Positions 1 through 7,805 of a stretch of DNA of 16,174 bases are shown in pieces. The translations under genes were made by a program, and so were the position numbers. The stretch is from contig CAYMTN010000120.1 in NCBI GenBank assembly GCA_964393335.1, positions 1 through 16,174 on the forward strand, written 5' to 3'. This stretch comes from CAYMTN01 sp964393335. GTDB lineage: Bacteria; Chloroflexota; Anaerolineae; Aggregatilineales; Aggregatilineaceae. Under the pieces are notes generated by a model. That model was not told the origin of the DNA, did no database searches, and was given only the letters and a program-made list of their open reading frames with translations. Every line of letters starts with the position of its first letter. The first letter of the stretch is position 1.

Positions 1-1533
1 GGGAACGCGTGGGAGTTCGGCGGGTTTGTGTTTGGCGCGGATGACGGGTACAGCTACCTGGCGAAGATGCGGCTGGGTGCGCGCGGCGATTGGTTGTTCA
101 CGATCCGTTATACGTCTGAGCCGCACAATGGCGCGCTGCTATTTTTGCCGTATATCCTGCTGGGCAAGCTGACCAGCGTATTCGTCGCCAGCGACAGCCC
201 GGACCTGCCGACGGCGCTGGCCGTGGCGTTTCATGCGGCGCGGATCGTGGTCGGTTTTGCGCTGATTCTGGTCAACTACCGGTTTGTGGCCGTTTTCTTG
301 CGGGGTGGCAGGCTGCGAATGCTGGCCCTGGTGCTGATCACGCTGGGCGGCGGACTCGGCTGGCTGCTCAGCATCACCGGGCGGGGCGATTTGTTCGGTT
401 CGCTGCCGGTCGATTTTTTTGTGCCGGAAGGTTACACGTTTCTGATTCTGTTGGGGCTGCCACACCTGGCCCTGTCGCGCAGCGCGATGCTGCTCGGACT
501 GCTGCTGTTATTCCGCGCGCTGCAAGCGCCGGACTCGCCGCGAGCGTGGTTGCGCTGGACCCTTCCGGCGGGTATCTGCTGGGCGGTGATGGGGCTGAGC
601 GTGCCGTTTTACGTCGCCGTGATCTACCTGGTTCTCGGCTGCTGGGGCGTGGCGGCCTGGATCAGGCAGCGGTTTTTCCCCTGGCCCTTGTTCTGGCGTG
701 CGTTGAGTGCCGGGCTGGTAGCGCTGCCGGTGTTGGCGTACAGCGGCATGGTGTTTTTGCAGAATGAGGTGCTGCGCGAATGGTCCGCCCAAAATCAGCT
801 TCCGTCGCCGCACCCGCTGCATTACGTATTCGGCTATATCGTGCTGGCGGTCCCGGCACTGGTGGGGCTGCGCTGGGCGTGGCGGCGGGGTGAGCGTGAA
901 CTGCCTTACCTGCTGCTGGCGGCGTGGGTGGTCGTGATGCCGGTGGTTGTCTACCTGCCGATCAACGTGCAGCGCCGCCTGGCTGAAGGTGTGATCGTGC
1001 CGCTCAGCATCCTGTCTGTGGCTGGGCTGCGGCTGTCGTTCCGGTCACGGCAGGGCTGGCGGCGCGCGCGGTTCGTTGTGCTGGTGCTGGTGCTGCCTAC
1101 ATCGATCCTGCTGTGGCTGGGCGGCACGTTTAACGCGTTGAATCCGGCACGCCCACTTTTTCACCCACGTGATGAACTGGCCGCGATGGATAGCTTGAAC
1201 GCCATCCTGCCGCATGATACGGTGGTGCTCAGTTTGAAGGAAACCGGAAATTACCTGCCGGTGCGGACCGATCTGGTGGCTTATGTCGGGCATGGCCCGG
1301 AAACGATCCGCGCCGAGGAAAAAGAAGACCTGGCCGAGCAGTTTTTCGCCGGTGAGTTGGACCCGGCAGCGCAGCGCACACTGCTTGACGCGGTGGACGT
1401 CGTGTATTTTGGCCCGCTGGAACAGGCGCAGGCAGGCACCCGCACTCCGGCCTGGGCCGCGGGTCTGCCGCTGCTGCCACCGTTCGACGGTTCCGGCCCG
1501 GCGATCGTGTACGAGGTGCCGCATGATCACTAG
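1..1533 (+). CDS. Polytopic membrane protein, possible GT-C-type glycosyltransferase (5' end outside window)
   Basis: The reading frame is open from the first base with no stop, so the gene starts upstream; a GTG at 28 is in frame but lies inside a continuing sequence (GNAWEFGGF before it), so I treat the gene as partial. About 510 residues are visible, with roughly ten hydrophobic segments separated by short arginine-rich loops. An acidic ADDGYSYL segment lies in what would be the first outer loop. Paired acidic residues in that loop are typical of GT-C enzymes, which take sugars from polyprenyl-phosphate donors outside the membrane. The C-terminal ~130 residues are soluble and probably extracytoplasmic. 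It overlaps the next gene by 11 bp, which indicates one operon and translational coupling. Function in envelope glycan synthesis is inferred from fold type and neighbours; the exact family is not recognised. Confidence 0.75.
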   Translation, partial: GNAWEFGGFVFGADDGYSYLAKMRLGARGDWLFTIRYTSEPHNGALLFLPYILLGKLTSVFVASDSPDLPTALAVAFHAARIVVGFALILVNYRFVAVFLRGGRLRMLALVLITLGGGLGWLLSITGRGDLFGSLPVDFFVPEGYTFLILLGLPHLALSRSAMLLGLLLLFRALQAPDSPRAWLRWTLPAGICWAVMGLSVPFYVAVIYLVLGCWGVAAWIRQRFFPWPLFWRALSAGLVALPVLAYSGMVFLQNEVLREWSAQNQLPSPHPLHYVFGYIVLAVPALVGLRWAWRRGERELPYLLLAAWVVVMPVVVYLPINVQRRLAEGVIVPLSILSVAGLRLSFRSRQGWRRARFVVLVLVLPTSILLWLGGTFNALNPARPLFHPRDELAAMDSLNAILPHDTVVLSLKETGNYLPVRTDLVAYVGHGPETIRAEEKEDLAEQFFAGELDPAAQRTLLDAVDVVYFGPLEQAQAGTRTPAWAAGLPLLPPFDGSGPAIVYEVPHDH

Positions 1534-3868
1534 GCGCGAGATTCCGGCCTGGCTGCCGCTGGCGCTGTTAGGATTGATCGCAGCGGCCCTGTTTTACCGC
1601 CTGCTGGACGGGCAAACGCTGTTCTGGGGACTGCCCACACTGCAATTTTACCCCTGGCGGCAGTTTGCGTTTGCCGAGCTGCGCGCGGGTCATCTACCGG
1701 TCTGGAATCCGTACCTCGGGGCGGGTGCGCCGCTGCTGGCGAATTACCAGACCGCCGTGTTTTACCCGCCGAACTGGTTGTTTCTGGTGCTGCCCGGCCC
1801 GCAGGCGATGTCATGGGGCGCGGTGCTGCATGTTTTTTGGGCCGGGTTGGGGATGTGGTTGTTCGCTGGTGCGTTGGGCCTGACGTCGTTTGGGCGTGGC
1901 ATGAGCACGTTAGCCTACGCGCTTTCCGGGTATATGATCGCGCGGCTGGGATCATTCCCTACAGCGGACGCGGTCGCCTGGATGCCCTGGGTGATCTGGC
2001 TGGTACATCGTACGGTCACCCGGCGGGATAGGCGCGCTGCCGGGTGGTTGGCGCTGGCGTTCGGCCTGCAATTGCTGGCCGGACACGCTCAGACAACATG
2101 GTACAGCACGCTTGGCGCGGGGTTGTATGCGGTGTGGCAGGTAATATGGGGTATGCGCGAGCCGCCGCGCGTACGTGCAGGGGCGCTGCTGTTGGCGGGG
2201 GCGGGTATGCTGTTGGGCGTAGCTATCGCGGCGACCCAACTCGTGCCAACGGCGGAATACGTGCAGCAGTCGCAGCGCTCCGGTGGCCTGGACTATGAAA
2301 CGCTGACCAATTTTTCCTACCATCCGGTCCGGCTGCTGACGCTGCTTAGCCCGGGTTTTTTCGGCACGCCCGCCGATGGCAGTTATCTCACCCGGGGCAC
2401 CTATTTCGAAGACGCGGCGTATACCGGGTTCATCCCGTTTGTATCGGCGCTGGCTGCGGTCATTGGGTGGCTGCGCAAACGTAAATCTCTGGACAAGTCT
2501 CCGGCATTTGCCAGCGTGCCGTTTTGGGCGCTGCTGGCGCTGGTCGCGCTGCTGGTGGCAACCGGGCGGCATGGGCCGTTTTTCCGACCGCTGTATGACA
2601 CCGTGCCGACCTTTGACACGTTTCGTGATCCGGTGCGCTGGTTGATCCTGACCGTGTTCAGCCTGTCGGTGCTGGCCGGGATCGGTGTGCAGCAGTGGGG
2701 GCGTGGCAGGTGGGTCGTATTCTGGTCGCGGCTGGCAGCGGCGGGCGGTGGCGCAATGGTCGTGATGACGGTCGCCGCGCTGCACGTCGCCAGCTTTGAC
2801 TCGGAGAATCTGCGGGTGCTGTCGTGGGGGATGGCGGTGTTGGGGTGTTGGATAACCGGCGCGGCGCTGCTCACGCTGGCGCAGCCGGTCGAACCGTCGC
2901 CGGTATCCCCGGTATTGTGGCGCACGGCGGTGCTGCTGTTCGTCGCGCTGGACCTGGGCTGGATGGCGAGTGGGTTGAATCCGACCGTGCCGACCGGGTT
3001 TTTTAAAATCGCTGATCAAGCTCCCTCGTCGGCGGGGCGCATCTACTGGTATGACGACTATGAATACCGGATAACATTCGGATCGGATGCAGACGACGAG
3101 CCACCGATCGACGGTTTTTTTGACGTGGCGGATTATCGCCAGGCGGTGGATCGCTGGCGTGCGGCGCGGGCCTCGCTGCTGCCCAACATCAATATGCTGG
3201 ACCGTGTGCCTTCGCTCAACAACAATGATCCGTTGCTGCCTGCCGAGCACAGCCGCTATCTCGACCTGATCGAAACGCTTGGCGCGGATGCGGGGTCGTT
3301 GCTGCGGGCGGCGGGTGTAACCCGTGCCTTTGGGATCACGCCGGAGGGTTGGCAGGGCGAGAATCCGGCAGTGGCACCCGGCGCGGATTCCGTTACGCTG
3401 GCCTGGCTGGTGCCACAGACGGTGTGGTTGGACGGCGATCCCGCGATGGAATCCGCGCTGCGCGATCCGGGCTGGGACCCGCTACGTGTCGTGTTTCTTG
3501 CCGGGTCGCGCGACGATCAAAACGAACCGGCGGCGGTCCCGGTCACCGGGTCTGTCACCGTGTTGCAAGATGATCCGACCACGCGCCGCTACCGTGTGAT
3601 CAGCGATGGGCCTGCGTACCTGGTGATCAGCCAGTCGTGGTATCCTGGCTGGACGGCGCGCCTCAATGGACACGCGACTGCGCTGTACCGCGCGAACCTG
3701 GCATTCCAGGCAGTTGCCATCCCGCCTGGCGAATCGGAAGTCACGCTTCAGTACCGGCTGAATCACTGGCGCGTGGGCCTGGGGGTGACGTTCGTGGCGC
3801 TGGTGATCGCTGCCTGCCTCATACTGGTGCCGCGCTTAGTGCAGAGGCAGTCACATGATGCGATATGA
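1523..3868 (+). CDS. YfhO-family large membrane protein (781 aa)
   Basis: This matches the bacterial YfhO family: a first membrane helix, then an outer loop with FYPWRQFAFAELRAGHLPVW and NPYLGAGAPLLANYQTAVFY, which are hallmarks of the family. About twelve further membrane helices follow, and a C-terminal extracytoplasmic beta-rich domain carries SQSWYPGWTARLNG and a last helix near the end. YfhO of Bacillus subtilis is linked to glycosylation of lipoteichoic acid; other members are thought to transfer sugars to surface polymers. The start is ATG 1523 (MITRREIPAW). A longer open frame from 1283 is rejected because that part only shadows the upstream gene. It overlaps its upstream neighbour by 11 bp and the downstream glycosyltransferase by 14 bp. 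The usual acidic residue before the YPW motif is not obvious here (LPTLQFYPW). Membrane location and surface-glycan role are likely; the substrate is unknown. Confidence 0.85.
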   Translation: MITRREIPAWLPLALLGLIAAALFYRLLDGQTLFWGLPTLQFYPWRQFAFAELRAGHLPVWNPYLGAGAPLLANYQTAVFYPPNWLFLVLPGPQAMSWGAVLHVFWAGLGMWLFAGALGLTSFGRGMSTLAYALSGYMIARLGSFPTADAVAWMPWVIWLVHRTVTRRDRRAAGWLALAFGLQLLAGHAQTTWYSTLGAGLYAVWQVIWGMREPPRVRAGALLLAGAGMLLGVAIAATQLVPTAEYVQQSQRSGGLDYETLTNFSYHPVRLLTLLSPGFFGTPADGSYLTRGTYFEDAAYTGFIPFVSALAAVIGWLRKRKSLDKSPAFASVPFWALLALVALLVATGRHGPFFRPLYDTVPTFDTFRDPVRWLILTVFSLSVLAGIGVQQWGRGRWVVFWSRLAAAGGGAMVVMTVAALHVASFDSENLRVLSWGMAVLGCWITGAALLTLAQPVEPSPVSPVLWRTAVLLFVALDLGWMASGLNPTVPTGFFKIADQAPSSAGRIYWYDDYEYRITFGSDADDEPPIDGFFDVADYRQAVDRWRAARASLLPNINMLDRVPSLNNNDPLLPAEHSRYLDLIETLGADAGSLLRAAGVTRAFGITPEGWQGENPAVAPGADSVTLAWLVPQTVWLDGDPAMESALRDPGWDPLRVVFLAGSRDDQNEPAAVPVTGSVTVLQDDPTTRRYRVISDGPAYLVISQSWYPGWTARLNGHATALYRANLAFQAVAIPPGESEVTLQYRLNHWRVGLGVTFVALVIAACLILVPRLVQRQSHDAI

Positions 3869-4871
3869 CGCCGATTTTCCGCTGGTAACGGTCGTGATGC
3901 CGGTGCGCAACGAAGCCGCGTTTATCCGGCGTTCGTTGGGTGCGGTGCTGGCACAGGACTACCCCCCGGACCGACTCGAAGTGCTGGTCGTGGATGGTGA
4001 TTCGACCGACGCGACGGTCGCCATCGTACAGGCGGTGGCAGCGACCGGTGGGTGCGTACAGGTGCTGCGCAATCCGGCGCGGATTCAGGCGCGGGCGCTG
4101 AATATCGCGCTGGACGCTGCGCGCGGCGACGTGATCGTGCGCGTGGACGGGCACACGGTCATCGCGCCGGACTATGTCAGCCAGTGCGTGTACTACTTGC
4201 GCGTCACCGGGGCGGATAATGTCGGCGGGTTGCAGCGCGGCGCAGGTCTGACGCCCTGGGGGCGGGCGGTAGCGGCGGCGTACCGGTCGCCGTTCGGCGT
4301 ACCGAGCCGGTTTCGAGTCGGCAGCCGGGCCGGAACTGTCGATACGGTTTACATGGGGGCGTGGTCGCGCGATGTCTTTGAGCGCGTCGGGCGTTTCAAC
4401 GAGTCAATGGCTGTGCATGAAGACTACGAGTTCAACTACCGGATTCGTCGCGCAGGAGGGCGTGTGTACCTTTCGCCGGATATCCACTCGACGTATTACG
4501 GGCGGCAGACACCCGGCGAGCTGTGGCAGCAGTTTTTCCGTTACGGGGAATACAAGACGACCATGCTGCACCGCTATCCTGCCTCGGTGCGCTGGCGTCA
4601 TCTGGCTGCGCCGGGGTTGGTGATGGCGCTGGCAGCCGGGGCGCTGCTGGCCCCGTTTCAACGCAGGATCGCGCGTGGTTGGCGGTTGCTGGTGATCGGC
4701 TATGGGGTGGTGAATGCGGCGGCGTCGCTGCGGGCCGCTGCGCGAGAGGGATGGGATCTGCTGGTCCGGCTGCCGGTTGTGTTTGCCTGTATGCATTTCG
4801 CCTGGGGCTGCGGATTCTGGCTGTCCGCGTGCCGCTTGATAGGAGCGTCGATCCGTGAGCGGCGCACCTGA
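3855..4871 (+). CDS. Family 2 glycosyltransferase, ExoA-like (338 aa)
   Basis: This has a GT-A fold. The N-terminal strand reads VTVVMPVRNEAAFI (residues 11-24). The nucleotide-binding VVDGDSTD (45-52) holds Asp47 and Asp49. The metal-site region is VRVDGHT (95-101), where D98-x-H100 replaces a plain DxD, as in succinoglycan-type ExoA enzymes. HEDYEFNYRIRRAGG (188-202) contains the candidate catalytic base pair Glu189/Asp190. Hydrophobic segments near 250-267, 276-291 and 305-325 anchor the C-terminus. Such enzymes transfer a sugar from an NDP-sugar to a lipid-linked acceptor on the cytoplasmic face. Two ATGs (3855, 3858) are possible starts; AGAGG at 3843-3847 supports 3855. The start overlaps the YfhO-like gene by 14 bp and the end overlaps the next gene by 17 bp, so translation is probably coupled. 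Confidence 0.9.
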   Translation: MMRYDADFPLVTVVMPVRNEAAFIRRSLGAVLAQDYPPDRLEVLVVDGDSTDATVAIVQAVAATGGCVQVLRNPARIQARALNIALDAARGDVIVRVDGHTVIAPDYVSQCVYYLRVTGADNVGGLQRGAGLTPWGRAVAAAYRSPFGVPSRFRVGSRAGTVDTVYMGAWSRDVFERVGRFNESMAVHEDYEFNYRIRRAGGRVYLSPDIHSTYYGRQTPGELWQQFFRYGEYKTTMLHRYPASVRWRHLAAPGLVMALAAGALLAPFQRRIARGWRLLVIGYGVVNAAASLRAAAREGWDLLVRLPVVFACMHFAWGCGFWLSACRLIGASIRERRT

Positions 4872-6279
4872 TTGGCGCGGGTCGCGCCGCCAACCCCCTC
4901 TGTCCGACCGGCGGCTGTTGGCTGTAGTCGGTGATCTGCTGGCGATCCTGCTGGCTGTCCTGTTGTCGCTGGTTATCTGGCTGGTCGTGGATGGGCGCGG
5001 GTTAGGTATCTCATTTGTAATCGCGCGGTTGTACTGGTTTCCCCTGCTGGCGGCGCTGTGGATGCTGCTGGCCCATGCCAATGATTTTTATAGTTCGCGC
5101 GTGGCAGCGCGGCTGGATACGACGCTGCTGCATTTGGTGGCCGTCACGCTGCAACTGGTCGTTGTGTATCTCGTGATCTTCTTTTTTTCCCCGCGTGATA
5201 CGCTGCCTCGCTTGTTCATTCTGTACTACGGCATCCTATCCGTACCGCTGATCGCGGCCTGGCGCGCGCTCAGCCCGTATGTGTATGCGTGGACCGGCGA
5301 GCCTCGCCGGGCAATCGTCGTCGGTGGGGGGCGCATGGCGTCTGCCATGATCGACGTGCTGCTGCGCGAAGCCCCTGGTGATTATGAGATCGTCGGCCTC
5401 GTGACCGATCTGGATGGGGCAGCAGCGGACGGGCTGCCGGTCCGGGTTATTGAGCGTGAAACAAATCTGCCGGACCTGGTGCGGCGCGAGCGCGTATCGG
5501 AGATCATATTGGCGCAGGGGCGCGAGCTTTCCGGGCAGATGTTCCAGGCGATCACGGATTGTTATGAGCAGGGTGTGGCCATCGTCCCGATGCCCTTGTT
5601 ATACGAGCAGATCACCGGGCGCGTGCCGGTGGAGTACGTCGAACAGCAGTACTGGATCGCCATGCTGCCCGACGAAGGCGGATCGTTCTTAAACCCGTAC
5701 CCGCCGGTCAAACGCGTCGCAGACGTGGTGCTGTCGCTGGCCGGATTGGCCGTGTTTGCGGTGCTGCTGCCGGTGATCGCGCTGGCGATCCGGCTGGATT
5801 CGCCGGGGCCTGTGTTGTTTCGCCAGCAGCGCGTGGGCAAAAACGGGCGCGTATTTACGTTGATCAAACTGCGCACCATGATCCGGGACGCCGAGCGCGA
5901 CACCGGGCCGTTGTGGGCAACCAGTCACGATCCGCGCGTAACCCGCGTAGGGCGCGCGCTGCGCCGGGCACGCCTGGACGAAGTGCCGCAGTTGATCAAC
6001 GTATTGCGCGGTGAAATGAGCCTGATCGGACCGCGCCCGGAGCGTCCGGCGTTCGTAGATGCGCTCAACGAGTCGATCCCGTTTTATCGCACGCGCCACG
6101 CCGTGAAACCGGGCATTACCGGTTGGGCGCAGGTGCGTTATCCGTATGGCAATACGCCGCAGGATGCCCTGGTCAAGCTGCAATACGATCTGTACTACAT
6201 CCGGCACCGTTCGCTGGCGCTCGACGTGGTGATCCTGCTGCGTACGGCGGGGCGCATGTTGACGCTGCGGGGCATGTGA
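4855..6279 (+). CDS. Polyprenyl-phosphate sugar-1-phosphate transferase, initiating enzyme of exopolysaccharide synthesis (474 aa)
   Basis: The architecture is that of the WbaP/EpsE group. Four membrane helices lie at about 21-45, 57-74, 92-111 and 118-136. A nucleotide-binding-like middle domain begins RRAIVVGGGRMASAMI (151-166). A membrane-inserting helix lies near 290-312, followed by the bacterial sugar transferase domain with LIKLRTM (336-342), the Asp-Glu pair in LDEVPQL (D375, E376), GPRPE (392-396) and KPGITGWAQV (418-427). Known family chemistry transfers sugar-1-phosphate from a nucleotide sugar to polyprenyl phosphate, the first committed step of lipid-linked glycan assembly. The start is GTG 4855, with AGGAG at 4841-4845. 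It overlaps the glycosyltransferase gene by 17 bp and ends one base before the stop of the convergent gene. The sugar (galactose, glucose or an N-acetyl sugar) cannot be read from sequence. Confidence 0.93.
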   Translation: MSGAPDWRGSRRQPPLSDRRLLAVVGDLLAILLAVLLSLVIWLVVDGRGLGISFVIARLYWFPLLAALWMLLAHANDFYSSRVAARLDTTLLHLVAVTLQLVVVYLVIFFFSPRDTLPRLFILYYGILSVPLIAAWRALSPYVYAWTGEPRRAIVVGGGRMASAMIDVLLREAPGDYEIVGLVTDLDGAAADGLPVRVIERETNLPDLVRRERVSEIILAQGRELSGQMFQAITDCYEQGVAIVPMPLLYEQITGRVPVEYVEQQYWIAMLPDEGGSFLNPYPPVKRVADVVLSLAGLAVFAVLLPVIALAIRLDSPGPVLFRQQRVGKNGRVFTLIKLRTMIRDAERDTGPLWATSHDPRVTRVGRALRRARLDEVPQLINVLRGEMSLIGPRPERPAFVDALNESIPFYRTRHAVKPGITGWAQVRYPYGNTPQDALVKLQYDLYYIRHRSLALDVVILLRTAGRMLTLRGM

Positions 6280-6280
6280 A

Positions 6281-7396
6281 TCAGCCGGAGACGACGAACA
6301 TCAGCAGCACGATCCACAGCGTGCTGTAAAGCAGGGCGCGGCGCTGCTTGCGGTGCGCCGCGTACAACACGACCATCAACACCAGGCCGGGGATAAAACG
6401 CAGCAGGCCCAAAAATTCGCGGTATGTCGAAAACGGCACAAACGGCATGATCGCCGCGTTGGCGAGCAGCAGGCAGCCATAAGCATCCCACCGCCGGTCC
6501 CGCAGATCACGGATTGTCTGTCGCAGCGCCCACAGGCCCGGCACCATCGCCGCCGGGAACACGAATAAGATTCCCAACAGCAGAAATGCTGCGATGCTGC
6601 CCTCGGTGGCGATCTTGATCACGCCGGCGAACGGGATGATCTCGAAGGACGTCGCTTTGGCCCCGCCGGAACCGATGCCGAGCGCACCCAACCAGCCATA
6701 CAACACGATCTGCCATACGACAAACGGCACGCCGACGACCAGCGCCAGCCGGATCGTATCGCGCCAGCGGCGGTGCAGCGCGTAAAACAACAGGTAGCCG
6801 CCCACGAACAGCCCGGTCGTTTCTTTGGCAAGCACAGCCAGCGCCAGCATGATCGCCATCTGCCAGAGTTGCTCCCGCTGGGCATACCAGATTCCCGCGA
6901 TGACCAGCCCGTAGGCAAGCGCTTCGCTGGTGCTGAGCCGGACGGCCATGAACACACCCACAAACAGTCCGTAACTGAGCGCATACCAGCGGCTGGCGCG
7001 CTCGGCAGCCAGCAGTTCCTCCAACAGCGCGGTGCTGACCACCAGGGCTGCCAGGTTGATCGCCACAAATGCCCAGGGGATCAGCGCGTCTTGTCCCAGG
7101 CTGAGCGCGCGTCCTAGCGCGGGCAGCAGAATGCGCTGCGCGCGGTAGGCGGGTACGTCGAGGCAGCCCGGGGAACCGGACGGATCACGCGCGATATAAT
7201 AGGCGAACTGGCCGTCGTACCCTTCGTCACTCTCATCACATGTGGAGCCATCCTGCCCCGTGCACTGGCTGAAACAGTCGCCCAGCGTTACAAATACCTG
7301 GGAACCGGTATCATTCGCCGCGAAGATCACGCCCAGATAAACCAGGCTCAAAACAAGTACAATCATCCAGGGGCGCAGGCGCGTATAATGAAGCAT
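6281..7396 (-). CDS. Polytopic membrane protein with extracytoplasmic GYDGQ loop, possible GT-C-like enzyme (371 aa)
   Basis: After a first helix (about 10-26), a ~75-residue outer loop carries four cysteines (41, 45, 53, 78), an acidic run DESDEGYDGQF (54-64) and YYIARDP (66-72). About eight more hydrophobic helices follow. The combination of a first-loop acidic GYDGQ motif with a polytopic body occurs in uncharacterised bacterial proteins linked to surface glycopolymers, and resembles GT-C enzymes; this is family-level recognition only. The four cysteines could form two disulfides outside the membrane. The start is ATG at 7394-7396, with a weak TAGGGAT upstream. Its stop sits one base from the stop of the sugar transferase gene, and its 5' end is only 31 bp from the divergent ATL gene. 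Substrate and exact role are unknown. Confidence 0.75.
   Translation of the reverse strand: MLHYTRLRPWMIVLVLSLVYLGVIFAANDTGSQVFVTLGDCFSQCTGQDGSTCDESDEGYDGQFAYYIARDPSGSPGCLDVPAYRAQRILLPALGRALSLGQDALIPWAFVAINLAALVVSTALLEELLAAERASRWYALSYGLFVGVFMAVRLSTSEALAYGLVIAGIWYAQREQLWQMAIMLALAVLAKETTGLFVGGYLLFYALHRRWRDTIRLALVVGVPFVVWQIVLYGWLGALGIGSGGAKATSFEIIPFAGVIKIATEGSIAAFLLLGILFVFPAAMVPGLWALRQTIRDLRDRRWDAYGCLLLANAAIMPFVPFSTYREFLGLLRFIPGLVLMVVLYAAHRKQRRALLYSTLWIVLLMFVVSG
7384..7389 (+). promoter_or_regulatory. Candidate -10 box (TATAAT) for the ATL gene
   Basis: A perfect TATAAT lies 38 bases before the GTG start of the ATL gene, in otherwise GC-rich DNA. It falls inside the first codons of the divergent membrane protein gene, so the two promoters would interfere. 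No good -35 hexamer is seen 16-18 bases upstream, which keeps confidence modest. Confidence 0.4.
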
Positions 7397-7427
7397 AACA
7401 ACCGATCCCTAATGGAAAGGACGACCT

Positions 7428-7805
7428 GTGAACGATCCATCGCCATCGTTTAACGAATTGGTTTACGAACTGGTGCGGCACATCCCGCGCGGCAAAGTGC
7501 TCAGTTATGGACGCGTCGCGTATTTGCTTGGCGTTCCGAATGGTGCGCGGGCGGTTGGGTGGGCGATGAGCGCGCTCAAAAGCGGCGACCGGGGCGTACC
7601 CTGGCACCGCGTCGTCAACGCCAAAGGCCGCGTCAGCATCAAAGGATCGCCCGAAGGGGCCGCTGAACAACGCGCCCGGCTGGAAGCCGAGGGCATCGTT
7701 TTCGATGACAAAGGCTACCTGGATATGGGCCAACATTTGTGGGACCCCGCCCCACCGGAAGTCGAGCGGATTCTCCGGCAGATGCGTCCATCCAGGCCGA
7801 GTTAG
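7428..7805 (+). CDS. Alkyltransferase-like (ATL) DNA-lesion-binding protein, MGMT fold (125 aa)
   Basis: This is the small DNA-binding domain of the O6-methylguanine-DNA methyltransferase family without the N-terminal domain. The helix-turn-helix is present, including SYGRVA (26-31, with finger Tyr27) and GARAVG (39-44, with intercalating Arg41). The active-site motif reads PWHRV (58-62), so the acceptor cysteine of PCHRV is replaced by Trp59. It therefore cannot accept an alkyl group and belongs to the ATL group, like Escherichia coli YbaZ, whose members flip out O6-alkylguanine and hand it to nucleotide excision repair. The start is GTG 7428, with GGAAAGGA at 7414-7421. The gene is probably monocistronic: its upstream neighbour is divergent, and its stop overlaps the stop of the convergent glycosidase gene. 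The protein is cytoplasmic. Confidence 0.92.
   Translation: MNDPSPSFNELVYELVRHIPRGKVLSYGRVAYLLGVPNGARAVGWAMSALKSGDRGVPWHRVVNAKGRVSIKGSPEGAAEQRARLEAEGIVFDDKGYLDMGQHLWDPAPPEVERILRQMRPSRPS

Noticed and set aside
1283..1522. N-terminal extension of the YfhO-like protein
   Set aside because: It lies in a shifted frame over the end of the upstream gene and reads as Arg/Pro-rich shadow; the ATG at 1523 leads straight into the first membrane helix.
1952..3250. Long (432-codon) open frame on the minus strand inside the YfhO-like gene
   Set aside because: Low-complexity Arg/Gln/His-rich translation typical of antisense frames in GC-rich genes; the plus-strand protein is clearly a known family.
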